In this document: positions 17,730 through 29,481 of the stretch, in pieces
Layout: the number at the start of each line of letters is the position of its first letter
Position numbering within the stretch: the first letter of the stretch is position 1
NCBI RefSeq assembly: GCF_016127915.1
Contig: NZ_CP066059.1
Span: forward strand, 744,001-808,000
DNA: 64,000 bases
Direction: 5' to 3'
Source of the DNA: Streptococcus oralis
Lineage (GTDB): Bacteria; Bacillota; Bacilli; Lactobacillales; Streptococcaceae
Made by a program: the position numbers and the translations under genes
The notes under the pieces: model-generated
Told to the model about the DNA's origin: nothing
Seen by the model: only the letters and a program-made list of their open reading frames with translations
Databases searched by the model: none

Positions 17730-18728
17730 TTATGATTCCTTGTCTAGCAGGGGAATACGGATATCAACTGCCAGTCCTTGCTTAGGTGCTGTCAAGAGTT
17801 GAACAGTCCCTGCCATATCCTCGACCCGCTCCTTAATATTTCGCAGCCCATAACTCAAGTCATCTAAACTCCCTAACTGGAAACCAATCCCATTGTCCAC
17901 CACCTTCAGCTGCAATTCAACATCCGTCTGATAGAGGTAGACATCTAGACAAGAGGCCTGAGCATGGCGAAGGGTATTGCTGATCAACTCCTGCAAAATG
18001 CGGAAGATATGTTCTTCAATCTTCTTGGGCAATTTAGACACATTTTGCTTGAGACTGACCTTGAGATCGCTCTTGTCCTCAAGCTCTTTTAAGAGGATTT
18101 GAATCCCCTCAACCAAACTCTTTTCTTCCAACTCTACAGGTCGCAAATGTAGTAGCAAGACCCGCAGATCTTTCTGGGCTGTCTCTAGGATGGCCGCGAC
18201 ACTTTGCAACTGGGTCTGCATCTTTTCTCTATCCAGCTTCAAAGCCTGCTGACTGACACCTGATAAAATCATGTGAGCCGCAAATAACTCCTGACTAACC
18301 GTATCGTGCAAGTCACGTGCAATCCGCTTTCTTTCTTTCTCTATGATTTCTTCTTCCTTGACGAGGCCTTGATTTTCAACCTTTTGAACAGCCTCAGTCA
18401 AGAGATTGAGCTTGCCAGACAAGGACTTGAAGCTGGCATCCAAGTCTGGATCTGCAAAGGAAACTACCTCTTTTCCTGCTAGTAGTCGCTTGAGATTAAC
18501 CTGCATTTTTCTGCGAGAGACTTCTTCTATCACACGCCAAAAGAGGACAAAAAAGAAGGTCATGGAAAGGCTAAAGACCAAGATCAAGAAGATGAGTTTC
18601 TCTGTTTTCTCGATATCCTGTAGCAAATAGGACCAATCAAGATTTAAAATATCAAGCAGACTATTGGTTAAAAAGAGGATAAAAAGGAGAGAAGTCAGGC
18701 CGATTATCAGATAGGATTGCTTTTTCAT
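17730..18728 (-). CDS. liaS: LiaS/VraS-type sensor histidine kinase
   Basis: A 332-residue membrane kinase with two N-terminal hydrophobic helices (LIIGLTSLLFILFL and LIFLILVFSLSMTFFFVLFW) and almost no extracytoplasmic loop, typical of intramembrane-sensing kinases. The HisKA_3 phospho-acceptor is in RIARDLHDTVSQELFAAH. The ATPase domain has NTLRHAQA, VDNGIGF and YGLRNIKERV. Its start overlaps the liaF stop by four bases. It is held inactive by LiaF in related systems. Confidence 0.93.
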   Translation of the reverse strand: MKKQSYLIIGLTSLLFILFLTNSLLDILNLDWSYLLQDIEKTEKLIFLILVFSLSMTFFFVLFWRVIEEVSRRKMQVNLKRLLAGKEVVSFADPDLDASFKSLSGKLNLLTEAVQKVENQGLVKEEEIIEKERKRIARDLHDTVSQELFAAHMILSGVSQQALKLDREKMQTQLQSVAAILETAQKDLRVLLLHLRPVELEEKSLVEGIQILLKELEDKSDLKVSLKQNVSKLPKKIEEHIFRILQELISNTLRHAQASCLDVYLYQTDVELQLKVVDNGIGFQLGSLDDLSYGLRNIKERVEDMAGTVQLLTAPKQGLAVDIRIPLLDKES

Positions 18729-19423
18729 CCTCTGACCACCTCCACATCGCCAACCATAGTAGTTAGGAAAATTTTGACGCTCTTGTTACTCTTGAGATAG
18801 TCTCTGGTCTCCTGATGATAGTGTTCATTGCGAAGGGATTTCTTAGGTTGATGAAGGAAGGTAAGATCTCCATAGAGGCAGTTGACACTGAGGCTGATTT
18901 CCACATCTACAGGTACGATAATCCTAGTCGTTCCGACCATCTTTCTAAGGATAATGACATTGTCATGATTGGTTAGGATAACTCTTTCTAGATGAATGGT
19001 GTCCTTGCCCATGAGGCGAAAGAGGTTGATATCGTCAAATTGGCAGGTCTGGTGACTAGAGAAATGATGGAGATTGCCAAACCAAGGATTGTGTTCATTT
19101 TTAACTGTTACCACCTCTTCAAAGACCAAATCCGTATCCTCTCTTTCTTGATTCATCATTGGATAGAGAAGAAAGAGACTATAGATAACTGCCACAAAGA
19201 TAGCTAAAATCACAAAGGGATTGAGCATGACGATGAAAAAGAAAAGAATAGTCGCCACAAGGAGGAACACATTGTTGTCCTCTTTACCTGTATAATAGCG
19301 GAGCAAGAGCAAAAAGAGGAATAGAATCAGCAGAAAACGCGAAAAATGCTCTGATACCATCAAAATCAGAGCTCCCGTCAATAGACAGGCTTCAATAAAT
19401 AAAAAGATTTGAAATTTTTTCAT
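18725..19423 (-). CDS. liaF: LiaF-like regulator of LiaS
   Basis: A 232-residue protein with about four hydrophobic segments in the first 95 residues and a cytoplasmic C-terminal beta-rich domain (DTIHLERVILTNHDNVIIL, TTRIIVPVDVEISLSVN), matching the LiaF/VraT family. It inhibits the LiaS kinase in the absence of envelope stress. It is the first gene of liaF-liaS-liaR-alkD-like and has a candidate stress-responsive promoter upstream. Confidence 0.88.
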   Translation of the reverse strand: MKKFQIFLFIEACLLTGALILMVSEHFSRFLLILFLFLLLLRYYTGKEDNNVFLLVATILFFFIVMLNPFVILAIFVAVIYSLFLLYPMMNQEREDTDLVFEEVVTVKNEHNPWFGNLHHFSSHQTCQFDDINLFRLMGKDTIHLERVILTNHDNVIILRKMVGTTRIIVPVDVEISLSVNCLYGDLTFLHQPKKSLRNEHYHQETRDYLKSNKSVKIFLTTMVGDVEVVRG

Positions 19424-19443
19424 AGATGCATCCTCTCCCTTCT

Positions 19444-19481
19444 ATTTTATCACAATTCAGAAAAGTCACCTCGGTCTGAGG
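19444..19481 (-). promoter_or_regulatory. Candidate liaFSR promoter with upstream palindrome
   Basis: On the minus strand TGATAAAAT gives an extended -10 (TAAAAT at 19449-19444). The -35 position is poor (GAGGTG), and a short palindrome CCTCAGACCGAGG (19481-19469) overlaps it. A weak -35 with an overlapping palindrome fits an activator-dependent, autoregulated promoter; LiaR as the activator is inference. Confidence 0.4.
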
Positions 19482-19558
19482 ATGGAAAAAGGAGATTGGA
19501 CAGAAATCACTCCTACAAGCTAGGTTTCATCAACTCACCACAGTTGGCAAAAGGCTAC

Positions 19559-19586
19559 AAAAAAGGGCGGGATTCTTGTCCCGACC
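19559..19586 (-). terminator. Terminator of the mevalonate operon
   Basis: On the minus strand GGTCGGGA (19586-19579) and TCCCGCCC (19572-19565) pair with one mismatch, followed by TTTTTT, just after the fni stop codon. Confidence 0.75.
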
Positions 19587-19589
19587 TCT

Positions 19590-21568
<1,979 letters not shown>

Positions 21569-21582
<14 letters not shown>

Positions 21583-22522
21583 CTTGACTCAAATCCTTTG
21601 TTTTTGACACAATCAAGCGGTAACGTTGACCGAAGATTTCTGATAAATGCTCCAAGTCTTTCTCCTGACAGAGGACCTTGACATTGGGACCAGCATCCAT
21701 AGTAAAGTAGCAGGCTTCTCCTTGCTCACGAAGCTGGCGGACAAAGTCCATCGCTTCATAGGACGCATCCGTCAGATATGAAAAGGCTGACGATGCTGTT
21801 TTGGTCGTAGCATGCATAGCAAGAGCATTTTTCTCCGTTAGTTCCCCAACCTTGGCAAAGTCATTCTCTTTGAGATAAACCAGCATATCCTGATAATCTT
21901 TCTCAGACTGGCGCACCCAATCACCAAAGGTCGTCGAGGTTTCCACACAGAGTTTCATCCCATCACGGCTAGAGATTGGTTTTTTCTTGTCCTCCAGCAC
22001 CAACATAATCATAGCTAGTTTCAAGTCTGTCTCTACAGGGTAGATTTCCCCACTATCCTTATCCCAGGCACCTAGTGGTCCATAAAAACTCCGAGAGGAA
22101 GAACCTGAGGCAAACTTAGCCTCCTGCGCTAACTGACTCCGATTCAAACCAAGCTGGAAATAAGCATTGCAAGCCTTGACCAAGGCGGATAAACCACTCG
22201 AACTTGAGGACAAGCCCGCTGCTGTAGGCATATTGTTTTGAGTGTCAATACGGACAAAACCTTCCCCAGCCGGGCGGTAGCGGTCAATGATTTTGCTCAT
22301 TTTGGCATGCTCAGCCTCATTTTGGAGCTGACCATTGATATAAAAGGTATCAGCCATCGCATCCGTCGGTAGAGGCGATAAGGTCGTCTCTGTGTACATA
22401 TTTTCCAAGGTCAAAGAAATACTGCTAGTAGCAGGAACCATCTCTTTTTCTTTTTTCTTTCCCCAATATTTGATAATGGCAATATTTGCGTAGGAACGTA
22501 CTGTTACAGGCTCTCGATCCAT
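21569..22522 (-). CDS. mvaD: Diphosphomevalonate decarboxylase
   Basis: A 317-residue GHMP-superfamily enzyme producing isopentenyl diphosphate by ATP-dependent decarboxylation. Motifs include SYANIAIIKYWGKK at the N terminus, NMPTAAGLSSSSSGLSAL (phosphate loop) and YFTMDAGPNVKVL with the catalytic-region aspartate. Its start overlaps the mvaK1 stop by 19 bases. The product feeds undecaprenyl phosphate synthesis, needed by the capsule and wall machinery encoded elsewhere in the window. Confidence 0.96.
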
Positions 22523-23382
22523 GTCTGAACAGCTCCTTTCTCTTCTAATCGTTTTGTTAGTTCTTGAGCGTGTGTCAAATTGGTTGCCAAGGCTATGATA
22601 CAGCCTCCTAGCCCACCACCACTCATCTTGGCACCTAGAGCACCATGGCTAAGAGCCGTTTCAACGAGGGAGTCTCCCTCAGGGCTGCTGACACCAATTT
22701 CTTTTAAATGTAAATGCGCTTGACTGAGGATTTGTCCCAGTTTTTCAGCATCTTTTCGTCTAATCGCATCTTCTGCCTGCTGGGTCAATTCTCCCAAGGC
22801 ATGCAAAAACGGCAGAGCATCCTTACCCTTAGTTTGAACCACTTGGATAGCTTCACGAGTGTGACCATACACGCCCGTGTCAGCAATCACCAAATAGGCA
22901 GATAGATCCATCTCAAGCTCTGTAAATCCAACGTTTTTAATAAAGCGAATAGGTCGATCACTGAGACAGGTCTTGGCATCCAAACCACTTGGATTCATAT
23001 GGGCAATCATTTCAGCCCGATTGACCAAGATTTCTAGTACATCATGAGGCAGATCGGCTTGATAGTAGTCAAATACCGCACGTATGGCCGCTATGCTGAT
23101 AGCCGCTGACGAACCCATTCCCCGTTTTTCAGGGATAGCCGAGTCAATCACACATCGAATACAAGCTTCTTTGATATCCAAATACTCCAGCGAGGCATAC
23201 ACTGCCATGGACAAGGTATCCTCCTCATACAGACGCCAAGGACTAGCTGCAGGGACAACCTTACATGTCACCTCCACCTCCAAAAGAGGCAGAGAAATAG
23301 CTGGATAGCCGTAGACTACCGCATGCTCTCCTATTAAAATAATCTTACTATGTGCCTGACCGACACCAACTTTTTTTGTCAT
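22504..23382 (-). CDS. mvaK1: Mevalonate kinase
   Basis: A 292-residue GHMP kinase that phosphorylates mevalonate at position 5. It has the N-terminal GQAHSKIILIGEHAVVYG segment, the ATP loop PEKRGMGSSAAISIA and the C-terminal GAKMSGGGLGGCIIAL. It is the first gene of mvaK1-mvaD-mvaK2-fni. In other streptococci this enzyme is feedback-inhibited by diphosphomevalonate. Confidence 0.96.
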   Translation of the reverse strand: MTKKVGVGQAHSKIILIGEHAVVYGYPAISLPLLEVEVTCKVVPAASPWRLYEEDTLSMAVYASLEYLDIKEACIRCVIDSAIPEKRGMGSSAAISIAAIRAVFDYYQADLPHDVLEILVNRAEMIAHMNPSGLDAKTCLSDRPIRFIKNVGFTELEMDLSAYLVIADTGVYGHTREAIQVVQTKGKDALPFLHALGELTQQAEDAIRRKDAEKLGQILSQAHLHLKEIGVSSPEGDSLVETALSHGALGAKMSGGGLGGCIIALATNLTHAQELTKRLEEKGAVQTWIESL

Positions 23383-23461
23383 GTTTTCCTTTAACCAGAC
23401 GAAAAGACCGTCTCATTTCATACAGTAGTATTTTCTCCTATCTATTTTATTATATTTTCAC

Positions 23462-23492
23462 AAAAAAAGCGATTGTTTCCATTCACAATCGC
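23462..23492 (-). terminator. Terminator of the choline-binding protein gene
   Basis: On the minus strand GCGATTG (23492-23486) and CAATCGC (23475-23469) form a stem followed by seven T. Confidence 0.85.
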
Positions 23493-23500
23493 CTCTTTCA

Positions 23501-24493
23501 TTATTGAACCCATTCGCCATTATAGTTGACAGAATAGCCTTCTACGGTCGTATTCACTGCTAAAGCACCTGAACTATAAGCATAGTACCATTTACCATTG
23601 GCTTGGAACCAACCCGTCTTCATATCACCATTATTTGCGTTTAGATAATACCAAGTCGAACCTTCCTGATACCAACCAGTTGCCATAGCTCCTGATGAAC
23701 GGAGGTAGTACCACTTGTTCCCAAGGTATTGCCAGCCCGTTTTCATATCGCCATTTGGTTCATCTAAATAATACCAAGTTGAGCCTTCTTGATACCAGCC
23801 AGTTGCCATGGCTCCTGATGAACGGAGGTAGTACCACTTGTTGCCAAGTTGTTGCCAACCAGTTTGCATAATAGCAGTTGTTGGATCTAGATAGTACCAA
23901 GTTGAGTTATCATTGGCCCAGCCACGCACTAGCTCCCCAACCGTTAAACTGTCGATACGAGCATCGAAGCTACCATCCTCCTGTAAATAATACCAATGCC
24001 CTTCGTCAGAAATCCAACCAGTTTTTAAGGTATGATAACTACGTTGATCTTCAAAATAATAGACTCGTTTCTCTGCTGGACTATCATATTGTTCCCCATG
24101 ATGTTTGTTGATATTTGTAGCAGTTTTTGCCTCTAAAACTTGCTTGCCAACAAACTCTTGTAATACCCCATCTTGACCAAAGTAAAACCAATCTGGTCTA
24201 AAAGCAATATCTTGCCTTAGAGAAGAACCAATCGTAACCCCTTTGTGTGGAGCAGGTATATATTGCCAGCCGACAACCATCTCTCCAGATAAAGGATCAA
24301 AATAATAGTACTTCCCATCAATCACTCGCCAGTAGGTTTCTTTGAGGTCCCCCTTCTTGTAGTAGGTTCTACCATTTTCTTGGACAAATTGCCAGCCTTC
24401 TGAATCATCATCCGCCAATACGGTGCTTGTCGCTAGCAAAGCAAAGAAAAAGACTGCGAGTAAAACTTGCATCATTATTTTAATTTTTTTCAT
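23501..24493 (-). CDS. Choline-binding surface protein (CbpC/CbpJ-like)
   Basis: A 330-residue secreted protein. It has a signal peptide (about residues 1-27, ending STVLA) and cell-wall choline-binding repeats. The C-terminal half holds six regular modules of 20-21 residues with the GW...WYYL core (for example GWYQEGSTWYYL and GWQYLGNKWYYL), which dock onto phosphocholine of teichoic acids. More divergent modules (GWQFVQENGRTYYKKGDL, GWQYIPAPHKG) fill the N-terminal half, so there is no separate enzymatic domain. The overall design matches pneumococcal CbpC/CbpJ, which sit in the same genomic position. It has a consensus promoter and its own terminator. Confidence 0.9.
   Translation of the reverse strand: MKKIKIMMQVLLAVFFFALLATSTVLADDDSEGWQFVQENGRTYYKKGDLKETYWRVIDGKYYYFDPLSGEMVVGWQYIPAPHKGVTIGSSLRQDIAFRPDWFYFGQDGVLQEFVGKQVLEAKTATNINKHHGEQYDSPAEKRVYYFEDQRSYHTLKTGWISDEGHWYYLQEDGSFDARIDSLTVGELVRGWANDNSTWYYLDPTTAIMQTGWQQLGNKWYYLRSSGAMATGWYQEGSTWYYLDEPNGDMKTGWQYLGNKWYYLRSSGAMATGWYQEGSTWYYLNANNGDMKTGWFQANGKWYYAYSSGALAVNTTVEGYSVNYNGEWVQ
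23630..23880 (-). repeat. Tandem DNA repeats encoding choline-binding modules
   Basis: Two almost identical copies of a two-module unit (GWQ-LGNKWYYLRSSGAMAT plus GWYQEGSTWYYL) lie in tandem with a period of 123 bases. Such near-identity allows module gain or loss by slippage or recombination. Confidence 0.75.
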
Positions 24494-24514
24494 TAGATTT
24501 TTCCTCCATAACTG

Positions 24515-24543
24515 ATTGTAGCAAAGACTTTACTGTATGTCAA
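24515..24543 (-). promoter_or_regulatory. Promoter of the choline-binding protein gene
   Basis: On the minus strand TTGACA (24543-24538), 17-base spacer, TACAAT (24520-24515) preceded by TGC. Confidence 0.88.
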
Positions 24544-24560
24544 TATATAGAAAGTCCTCA

Positions 24561-24589
24561 AAAAAAGCAGTTACACAACTGCAACTGCT
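24561..24589 (-). terminator. Terminator of gnd-ritR
   Basis: On the minus strand AGCAGTT (24589-24583) and AACTGCT (24572-24566) pair and are followed by a T-run; A-residues flank the other side. Confidence 0.85.
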
Positions 24590-24592
24590 TTT

Positions 24593-25282
24593 CTATTCTT
24601 GCATGGTGTACCCAACACCACGCACGGTTTTAATGTAGCTTTTTTGACCTTTTACATCAAGCTTGCTACGTAGATAACGGATATAAACATCCACAATATT
24701 GGTTTCTGTCGCACTTTCGTACTTCCAAACACTTTCCAATAACTGCTCACGAGTCAAGACCTTCTTGCTTCCCATGAGAGTGGCCAAAAGGTCATACTCA
24801 CGGCGCGTCAGAGCAATCATCTCCTCGCCACGATAAACGGTATGATGTTCTACATCCATACGTAAATTGCGGTAAGACGTTGGGACCTTCATCTGGCTAC
24901 AGTGTTGGTCGATAAAGTCCCGACCTCGGAAAATCGCTGAAATACGAGCCACCAGCTGATCAATAATCACTGGCTTATAGATGTAAGAAACGGCGAAGCG
25001 CTGGATTGTCTCAATCTGGTCTTGCAATTCTTCGAGATGGTCCAAGACCATGATCACTGAGGCTGGTTTTGTCCGACTCAGCCTCTCTGCAAAATCCTGG
25101 GCCGTCATATCCCCCAGACGAGCATTCAGTAAAATCAAGTCATAATCTGTCTGGAGAGCCATGGAGAGGGCTTTTTGCCCCTCCTCGACCAGATCAACAC
25201 GGTATTGCTCTTTTTGGAGTTCCAGACTGAGAAAATGAGCGAGATTTCGTTCTTTCTCAAGTAATAAAATCCGTTTCCCCAT
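24593..25282 (-). CDS. ritR: RitR-type orphan response regulator
   Basis: A 229-residue OmpR-family regulator. The receiver domain has asparagine at residue 53 (LILLNARLGD) where a phosphorylatable aspartate is normal, and a cysteine at residue 128 (IDQHCSQ) in the linker. Both match pneumococcal RitR, where Cys128 is the redox switch and the protein represses iron uptake. The winged-helix DNA-binding domain has LTRREYDLLATLM and a recognition-helix segment NIVDVYIRYLRSKL. It lies 11 bases after gnd in an operon, linking NADPH supply and oxidative-stress control. Confidence 0.93.
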   Translation of the reverse strand: MGKRILLLEKERNLAHFLSLELQKEQYRVDLVEEGQKALSMALQTDYDLILLNARLGDMTAQDFAERLSRTKPASVIMVLDHLEELQDQIETIQRFAVSYIYKPVIIDQLVARISAIFRGRDFIDQHCSQMKVPTSYRNLRMDVEHHTVYRGEEMIALTRREYDLLATLMGSKKVLTREQLLESVWKYESATETNIVDVYIRYLRSKLDVKGQKSYIKTVRGVGYTMQE

Positions 25283-25293
25283 GGCAGACCTAC

Positions 25294-26718
25294 TTATTTT
25301 TCGTCATACCAAGAGTAGTGGAAGATTCCTTCTTTGTCTTTACGTTGGTAAGTGTGGGCACCAAAGTAGTCACGTTGCGCTTGAATCAAGTTAGCTGGAA
25401 GGTTAGCTGAACGGTAGCTGTCAAAGTAAGTGATGGCAGCTGAGAAGGTTGGCACTGGTACACCAGCTTGAACAGCAAGAGCTACGATATCACGCACTGC
25501 TTGTTGGTACTTGGCAGTGACATCCAAGAAGTACTCATCCAAGAGAAGGTTTGCAAGGTCTGCATCACGGTTATAGGCATCTGTAATCTTTTGCAAGAAA
25601 CGAGAACGGATGATACAGCCATCACGCCAGATAGATGCGATATCCGCAAATGGCAAGTTCCAGTTATTTTCTTTAGAAGCCACACGCAATTGGGCAAAAC
25701 CTTGTGCGTATGAAATGATTTTTGAGAAGTAAAGGGCTTGACGGATCTTTTCAATCAACTCAGCCTTGTCACCTTCAAATTTGAAGGCAGCTGGCTTTGG
25801 AAGGACCTTGCTAGCATGCACACGCTCTTCTTTGTATGTAGAGATGTAGCGAGCAAATACTGACTCAGTGATGAGTGACAATGGCACACCAAGGTCAAGA
25901 GCTGATTGGCTAGTCCATTTACCCGTTCCTTTGTTTCCTGCAGCATCGAGGATGTAATCTACGATTGGTCCATCTTGACCTTCATCATCTTTACGGCTCA
26001 AGATATCAGCTGTGATTTCGATCAAGTAGCTGTCCAATTCACCCTTGTTCCACTCAGTAAAGATTTCAGCCATGTCTTCTGCAGAAAGGCCAAGCAAGTG
26101 TTGCATCAAGTCATAGCTTTCTGCGATTAATTGCATATCACCATACTCGATACCGTTGTGGACCATTTTTACATAGTGACCAGCTCCATCAGGACCGATG
26201 TAAGTCACACATGGTTTGCCATCTTCTGGTGCTTTAGCTGAGATTTCTTCGAGAACATCAGCAACCAATTCGTAGGCTTCTTTTTGTCCACCAGGCATGA
26301 TAGAAGGACCTTCAAGGGCACCTTTTTCACCACCGGAAACCCCTGTACCGATAAAGTTGATCCCTGAGTTTGCCAATTCTTCATTACGACGGATGGTATC
26401 TTTGTAGAAAGTGTTTCCTCCGTCAATCAAGATATCACCCTTATCAAGGTGTGGAAGAAGGGCTTGGATAGTTGCGTCTGTACCAGGTCCAGCTTGAACC
26501 ATGAGCATGATACGACGAGGTTTTTCGATTGAGTTTACAAAGCTTTCCACGTCATAGCTTGGCACAAAGTTCTTTTCAGGATGGCAGGCAATTACGTCTT
26601 CTGTTTTTTCTTTACTACGGTTGTAAATGGCAACTGTATAACCACGAGATTCGATATTTAGGGCAAGGTTACGACCCATTACGGCCATACCAACGACACC
26701 AAAGTTAGCTTTTGTCAT
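25294..26718 (-). CDS. gnd: 6-phosphogluconate dehydrogenase (NADP+)
   Basis: A 474-residue decarboxylating dehydrogenase of the oxidative pentose phosphate pathway, producing ribulose 5-phosphate and NADPH. Visible are the N-terminal nucleotide-binding motif [17 protein letters not shown], the catalytic-region segment [20 protein letters not shown], and [15 protein letters not shown]. The C-terminal signature includes [10 protein letters not shown] and the tail ending [11 protein letters not shown]. It heads the gnd-ritR operon; a TGATAAAAT extended -10 lies about 30 bases upstream. Confidence 0.97.
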   Translation of the reverse strand: MTKANFGVVGMAVMGRNLALNIESRGYTVAIYNRSKEKTEDVIACHPEKNFVPSYDVESFVNSIEKPRRIMLMVQAGPGTDATIQALLPHLDKGDILIDGGNTFYKDTIRRNEELANSGINFIGTGVSGGEKGALEGPSIMPGGQKEAYELVADVLEEISAKAPEDGKPCVTYIGPDGAGHYVKMVHNGIEYGDMQLIAESYDLMQHLLGLSAEDMAEIFTEWNKGELDSYLIEITADILSRKDDEGQDGPIVDYILDAAGNKGTGKWTSQSALDLGVPLSLITESVFARYISTYKEERVHASKVLPKPAAFKFEGDKAELIEKIRQALYFSKIISYAQGFAQLRVASKENNWNLPFADIASIWRDGCIIRSRFLQKITDAYNRDADLANLLLDEYFLDVTAKYQQAVRDIVALAVQAGVPVPTFSAAITYFDSYRSANLPANLIQAQRDYFGAHTYQRKDKEGIFHYSWYDEK

Positions 26719-26793
26719 GTGACACTCCTCTTGTTTGATATGTTTTATTTTATCATTTTTACCTATGAAAGGAAAGAATTTTGTAACGGTCTC

Positions 26794-28236
26794 CTAGTAG
26801 TCCAAGTCATCAGCGTGACCAGAACCATTCCCTACAAAGTAACCAGTCTTACAGTTGAGGGTGAATAGGTAAGTTCCATCTGGTTTGTAGAGGTTGTAAT
26901 AGCCGTTTCCGTTTACAATATTGACACGTTCGAGAATGTATTGGTTGCCAGTTATATAGCCACGAGCACGTGAGGTTGCTAGGATTTGTTCCAATACACC
27001 ATCTGCAAACGTCCAGGCAGGATTGTTGCTATCGTCTACAGCTGATTGGTTGTAGGGTACACGACTAGCACTTCTTTGAAGATTAACCCCATCGCCAGAC
27101 AAACCACCATTTGTATCTCTAGCCGGTGTCGTAGTGCTTGTTGAAGGTGTCGTACTGCTTGCATTGCTTTCTGTAGCTGAACTTGAGCTTGCTTGACTCG
27201 TGCTAGAACTTGAGCTGGAAGCACTGGTTTGTTGACTCTTACCAAGACTAATCGCCTGATCTAACAGTTTATCAAGCTCTGTATTTCCCGTTTTAATTTC
27301 CGTGAACTTAGCATCTGATTTGGCCTTAGCATTGGTATCCAAGACACCATCAGTAATAGCTGGACTTTCAAAGAGGGCATTGACATCTTGAATGGCCTTG
27401 ATTTGAGTTGCTAGGCTATCGTATTTTGACTTAGCAAGTGTATAATCACGGCTACCTTCTAACTTATCTAGCAAGGTTTTCAGTTGGCTCAATTTATCAA
27501 ACTGGCTGTTTTTCAGAGCTGTCTTATTAGCATCCGTATAGAAAGTATCATAGAGATCATTGAAGTCCTTCAAAGCGGTTGGTGTTCCTTGATCATCCGA
27601 AGAGGCTGCTTGAGAAGACTGGATCTCTTGGTTTGAACGAGATACTTGACGGTAGACATAATATGTTCCAGCAAGCACAAGGATTGCAGCGACCACTGAA
27701 GCAATGATGATGATGACAGCTTTCTTCTTAGATCCTGTTTCAGGTTCTGTTTGAGTCGAACGTGATAGAGGTGTATAGGCCTCCTCTTCTTGTTCCTCAT
27801 TTATTTGCTTGGGCTCTGTTTCTGTTAAAACGAGAGGCTCTATTTCAGCACTTTCTTCATCTTGAAGTGGTGGAACAAACTGAGTAGTCTCTTCATTATC
27901 TACCTCTTCAATAGATCCCTCAGCAACCAGGTCTGAATCGTCTACCTGATCAGAAGGTTCACTTGATTCACGAACTTCTTGGATCATTTCCTCGAGGTTT
28001 TGAGTAGAAGCTAGCTCTTCTTTTTTAAACTGACGAGTTTCAAACTTGTCAGCTTCGATTTCCTCACGGTGCTGTTTGATGTATTTGTCTAAGATATTGT
28101 CCTCAGGCAATACTCCTGCTTCAACCTCTTCATTCTTACGAATGACTTGACCAACAGTCAAGTCTTTTGCTTCGTCAAAGTCGAATTGTGGTTCTTGATG
28201 TCCTTTTTTATGACGATCACGTCTTTTCTTACTCAT
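26794..28236 (-). CDS. mapZ: Midcell-anchored protein Z (MapZ/LocZ)
   Basis: A 480-residue bitopic division protein that marks midcell and positions the FtsZ ring. The cytoplasmic N terminus begins with a basic stretch ([13 protein letters not shown]) and the conserved [20 protein letters not shown], the part that binds FtsZ in relatives. It continues with an acidic region containing threonines that StkP would phosphorylate. One membrane helix follows (about residues 170-192, [18 protein letters not shown]). The extracellular part has a helical domain, a Ser/Thr-rich linker (about 340-375) and a C-terminal peptidoglycan-binding domain ending SGHADDLDY. It lies 12 bases downstream of the methyltransferase gene. 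Confidence 0.93.
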   Translation of the reverse strand: MSKKRRDRHKKGHQEPQFDFDEAKDLTVGQVIRKNEEVEAGVLPEDNILDKYIKQHREEIEADKFETRQFKKEELASTQNLEEMIQEVRESSEPSDQVDDSDLVAEGSIEEVDNEETTQFVPPLQDEESAEIEPLVLTETEPKQINEEQEEEAYTPLSRSTQTEPETGSKKKAVIIIIASVVAAILVLAGTYYVYRQVSRSNQEIQSSQAASSDDQGTPTALKDFNDLYDTFYTDANKTALKNSQFDKLSQLKTLLDKLEGSRDYTLAKSKYDSLATQIKAIQDVNALFESPAITDGVLDTNAKAKSDAKFTEIKTGNTELDKLLDQAISLGKSQQTSASSSSSSTSQASSSSATESNASSTTPSTSTTTPARDTNGGLSGDGVNLQRSASRVPYNQSAVDDSNNPAWTFADGVLEQILATSRARGYITGNQYILERVNIVNGNGYYNLYKPDGTYLFTLNCKTGYFVGNGSGHADDLDY

Positions 28237-28248
28237 GAGTTCACCTTT

Positions 28249-29406
28249 CTATTTTACCTCTTGGCGTTTGACACGCTGACCAAAGTATTGATACAAATCC
28301 ACTTTTAAGGTCCCATTATAGAGTTTTCGCTTTTTATCAGCTGGACTTCCGTACTTGCTTTCAAAAGCTTCGTCACTCGTCAGGATAAACTTACTCCACG
28401 TTTTCAGTGGTGCAAAAACCTGTCCCATCTCAGCATAGAGCTTGGTAACTCCTGCATCATCAGACAAGCGTTCCCCATATGGTGGATTGGAAATGATAAC
28501 GCCATTAATCTTGTCTGTGCGCAAGTCCTGTACCCGCATTTGCTTAAAGGTGATATCACCTGCGACACCTGCTGCTTGAGCATTTGCCTTGGCAATTTCC
28601 ACCATGCGAGCATCTATATCACAGCCCATGATGTCCAGCTCAAGTTCACGATCCATTTTCTTAGCCGCCTCTGTGCGAACTTCCTGGATTATCCGATCAC
28701 TGACCCAGTTCCATCCCTCAAAAGCAAAGGAACGGCGAAGGCCTGGAGCCATTTTTCTGGCAATCATAGCCGCCTCGATACAGAAAGTTCCTGAACCACA
28801 GGTCGGATCAATTAAGGGCTTGTCTGGATACCAGTTAGATAGTTGTAAAATGGCCGCTGCCATATTTTCCTTGATCGGCGCTCCACCCTTTTCCGTACGA
28901 TAACCACGTTTAAAGAGACTGGAGCCTGTCGTGTCAATCATGACCGTTGCCACATCTTTCAGGATAGATACCTCAATCTTAAACTCGGGACCAGTTTCCA
29001 TCAAGGGAACTCCTTCTGGACGGGCATAGTGTTTTTGTAATTTCTTTACAACAGCCTTCTTAGAAATAGCCTGAACACTGGGTTCGTTGTGGAGTTTAGA
29101 CTTCACACATTTTGCCTTTGATATCGGGAAACGTGCTCCTAGCGGGAGATAGTTTTCCCAATCTAGAGCAAAAACTCCTTGAAAGAGCTCTTCAAAGGTC
29201 TTAGCTGGAAAGCTTCCGACTACAATCTTGATGCGATCCGCTGCTCGAAGCCAAAGATTGGTCTCGATGATTGCCTTCACATCTCCTTGGAAGCGGACAC
29301 GCCCATTTTCAACCTGGCAATCATAACCCAGGTCTCGCACCTCTCGTCCAACGACAGCCTCAAGACCCGCCGCAGCAGTTGCGATTAAATTAAATTGTTC
29401 TTTCAT
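28249..29406 (-). CDS. 23S rRNA (guanine-N2)-methyltransferase, RlmL-type
   Basis: A 385-residue SAM-dependent methyltransferase. The N-terminal ferredoxin-like/THUMP region (about residues 5-155, TAAAGLEAVVGREVRDLGYD) is followed by a Rossmann domain with the SAM site LIDPTCGSGTFCIEAAMIA and the catalytic NPPY motif in GVIISNPPYGERLSDD. It corresponds to the N-terminal half of E. coli RlmL, as usual in Firmicutes; the RlmK half is absent. It is probably cotranscribed with mapZ. Confidence 0.9.
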   Translation of the reverse strand: MKEQFNLIATAAAGLEAVVGREVRDLGYDCQVENGRVRFQGDVKAIIETNLWLRAADRIKIVVGSFPAKTFEELFQGVFALDWENYLPLGARFPISKAKCVKSKLHNEPSVQAISKKAVVKKLQKHYARPEGVPLMETGPEFKIEVSILKDVATVMIDTTGSSLFKRGYRTEKGGAPIKENMAAAILQLSNWYPDKPLIDPTCGSGTFCIEAAMIARKMAPGLRRSFAFEGWNWVSDRIIQEVRTEAAKKMDRELELDIMGCDIDARMVEIAKANAQAAGVAGDITFKQMRVQDLRTDKINGVIISNPPYGERLSDDAGVTKLYAEMGQVFAPLKTWSKFILTSDEAFESKYGSPADKKRKLYNGTLKVDLYQYFGQRVKRQEVK

Positions 29407-29441
29407 TTCTAGTCTTGCAAGACCTTTCTCTTGTTCACTTT

Positions 29442-29476
29442 AAAAAATGAGGTTGAGAAAGATTTCTCAGCCCCAA
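29442..29476 (-). terminator. Terminator of rnpB
   Basis: On the minus strand GGGGCTGAGAAA and TTTCTCAACCTC pair with a single mismatch, followed by six T. Confidence 0.88.
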
Positions 29477-29481
29477 CCTAT

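Noticed and set aside
19424..19589. Possible small gene between fni and liaF
   Set aside because: The frame on the plus strand has no ribosome-binding site and overlaps the mevalonate terminator and the lia promoter.
23630..23880. Direct repeats as a possible CRISPR or mobile element
   Set aside because: They encode choline-binding modules in frame.
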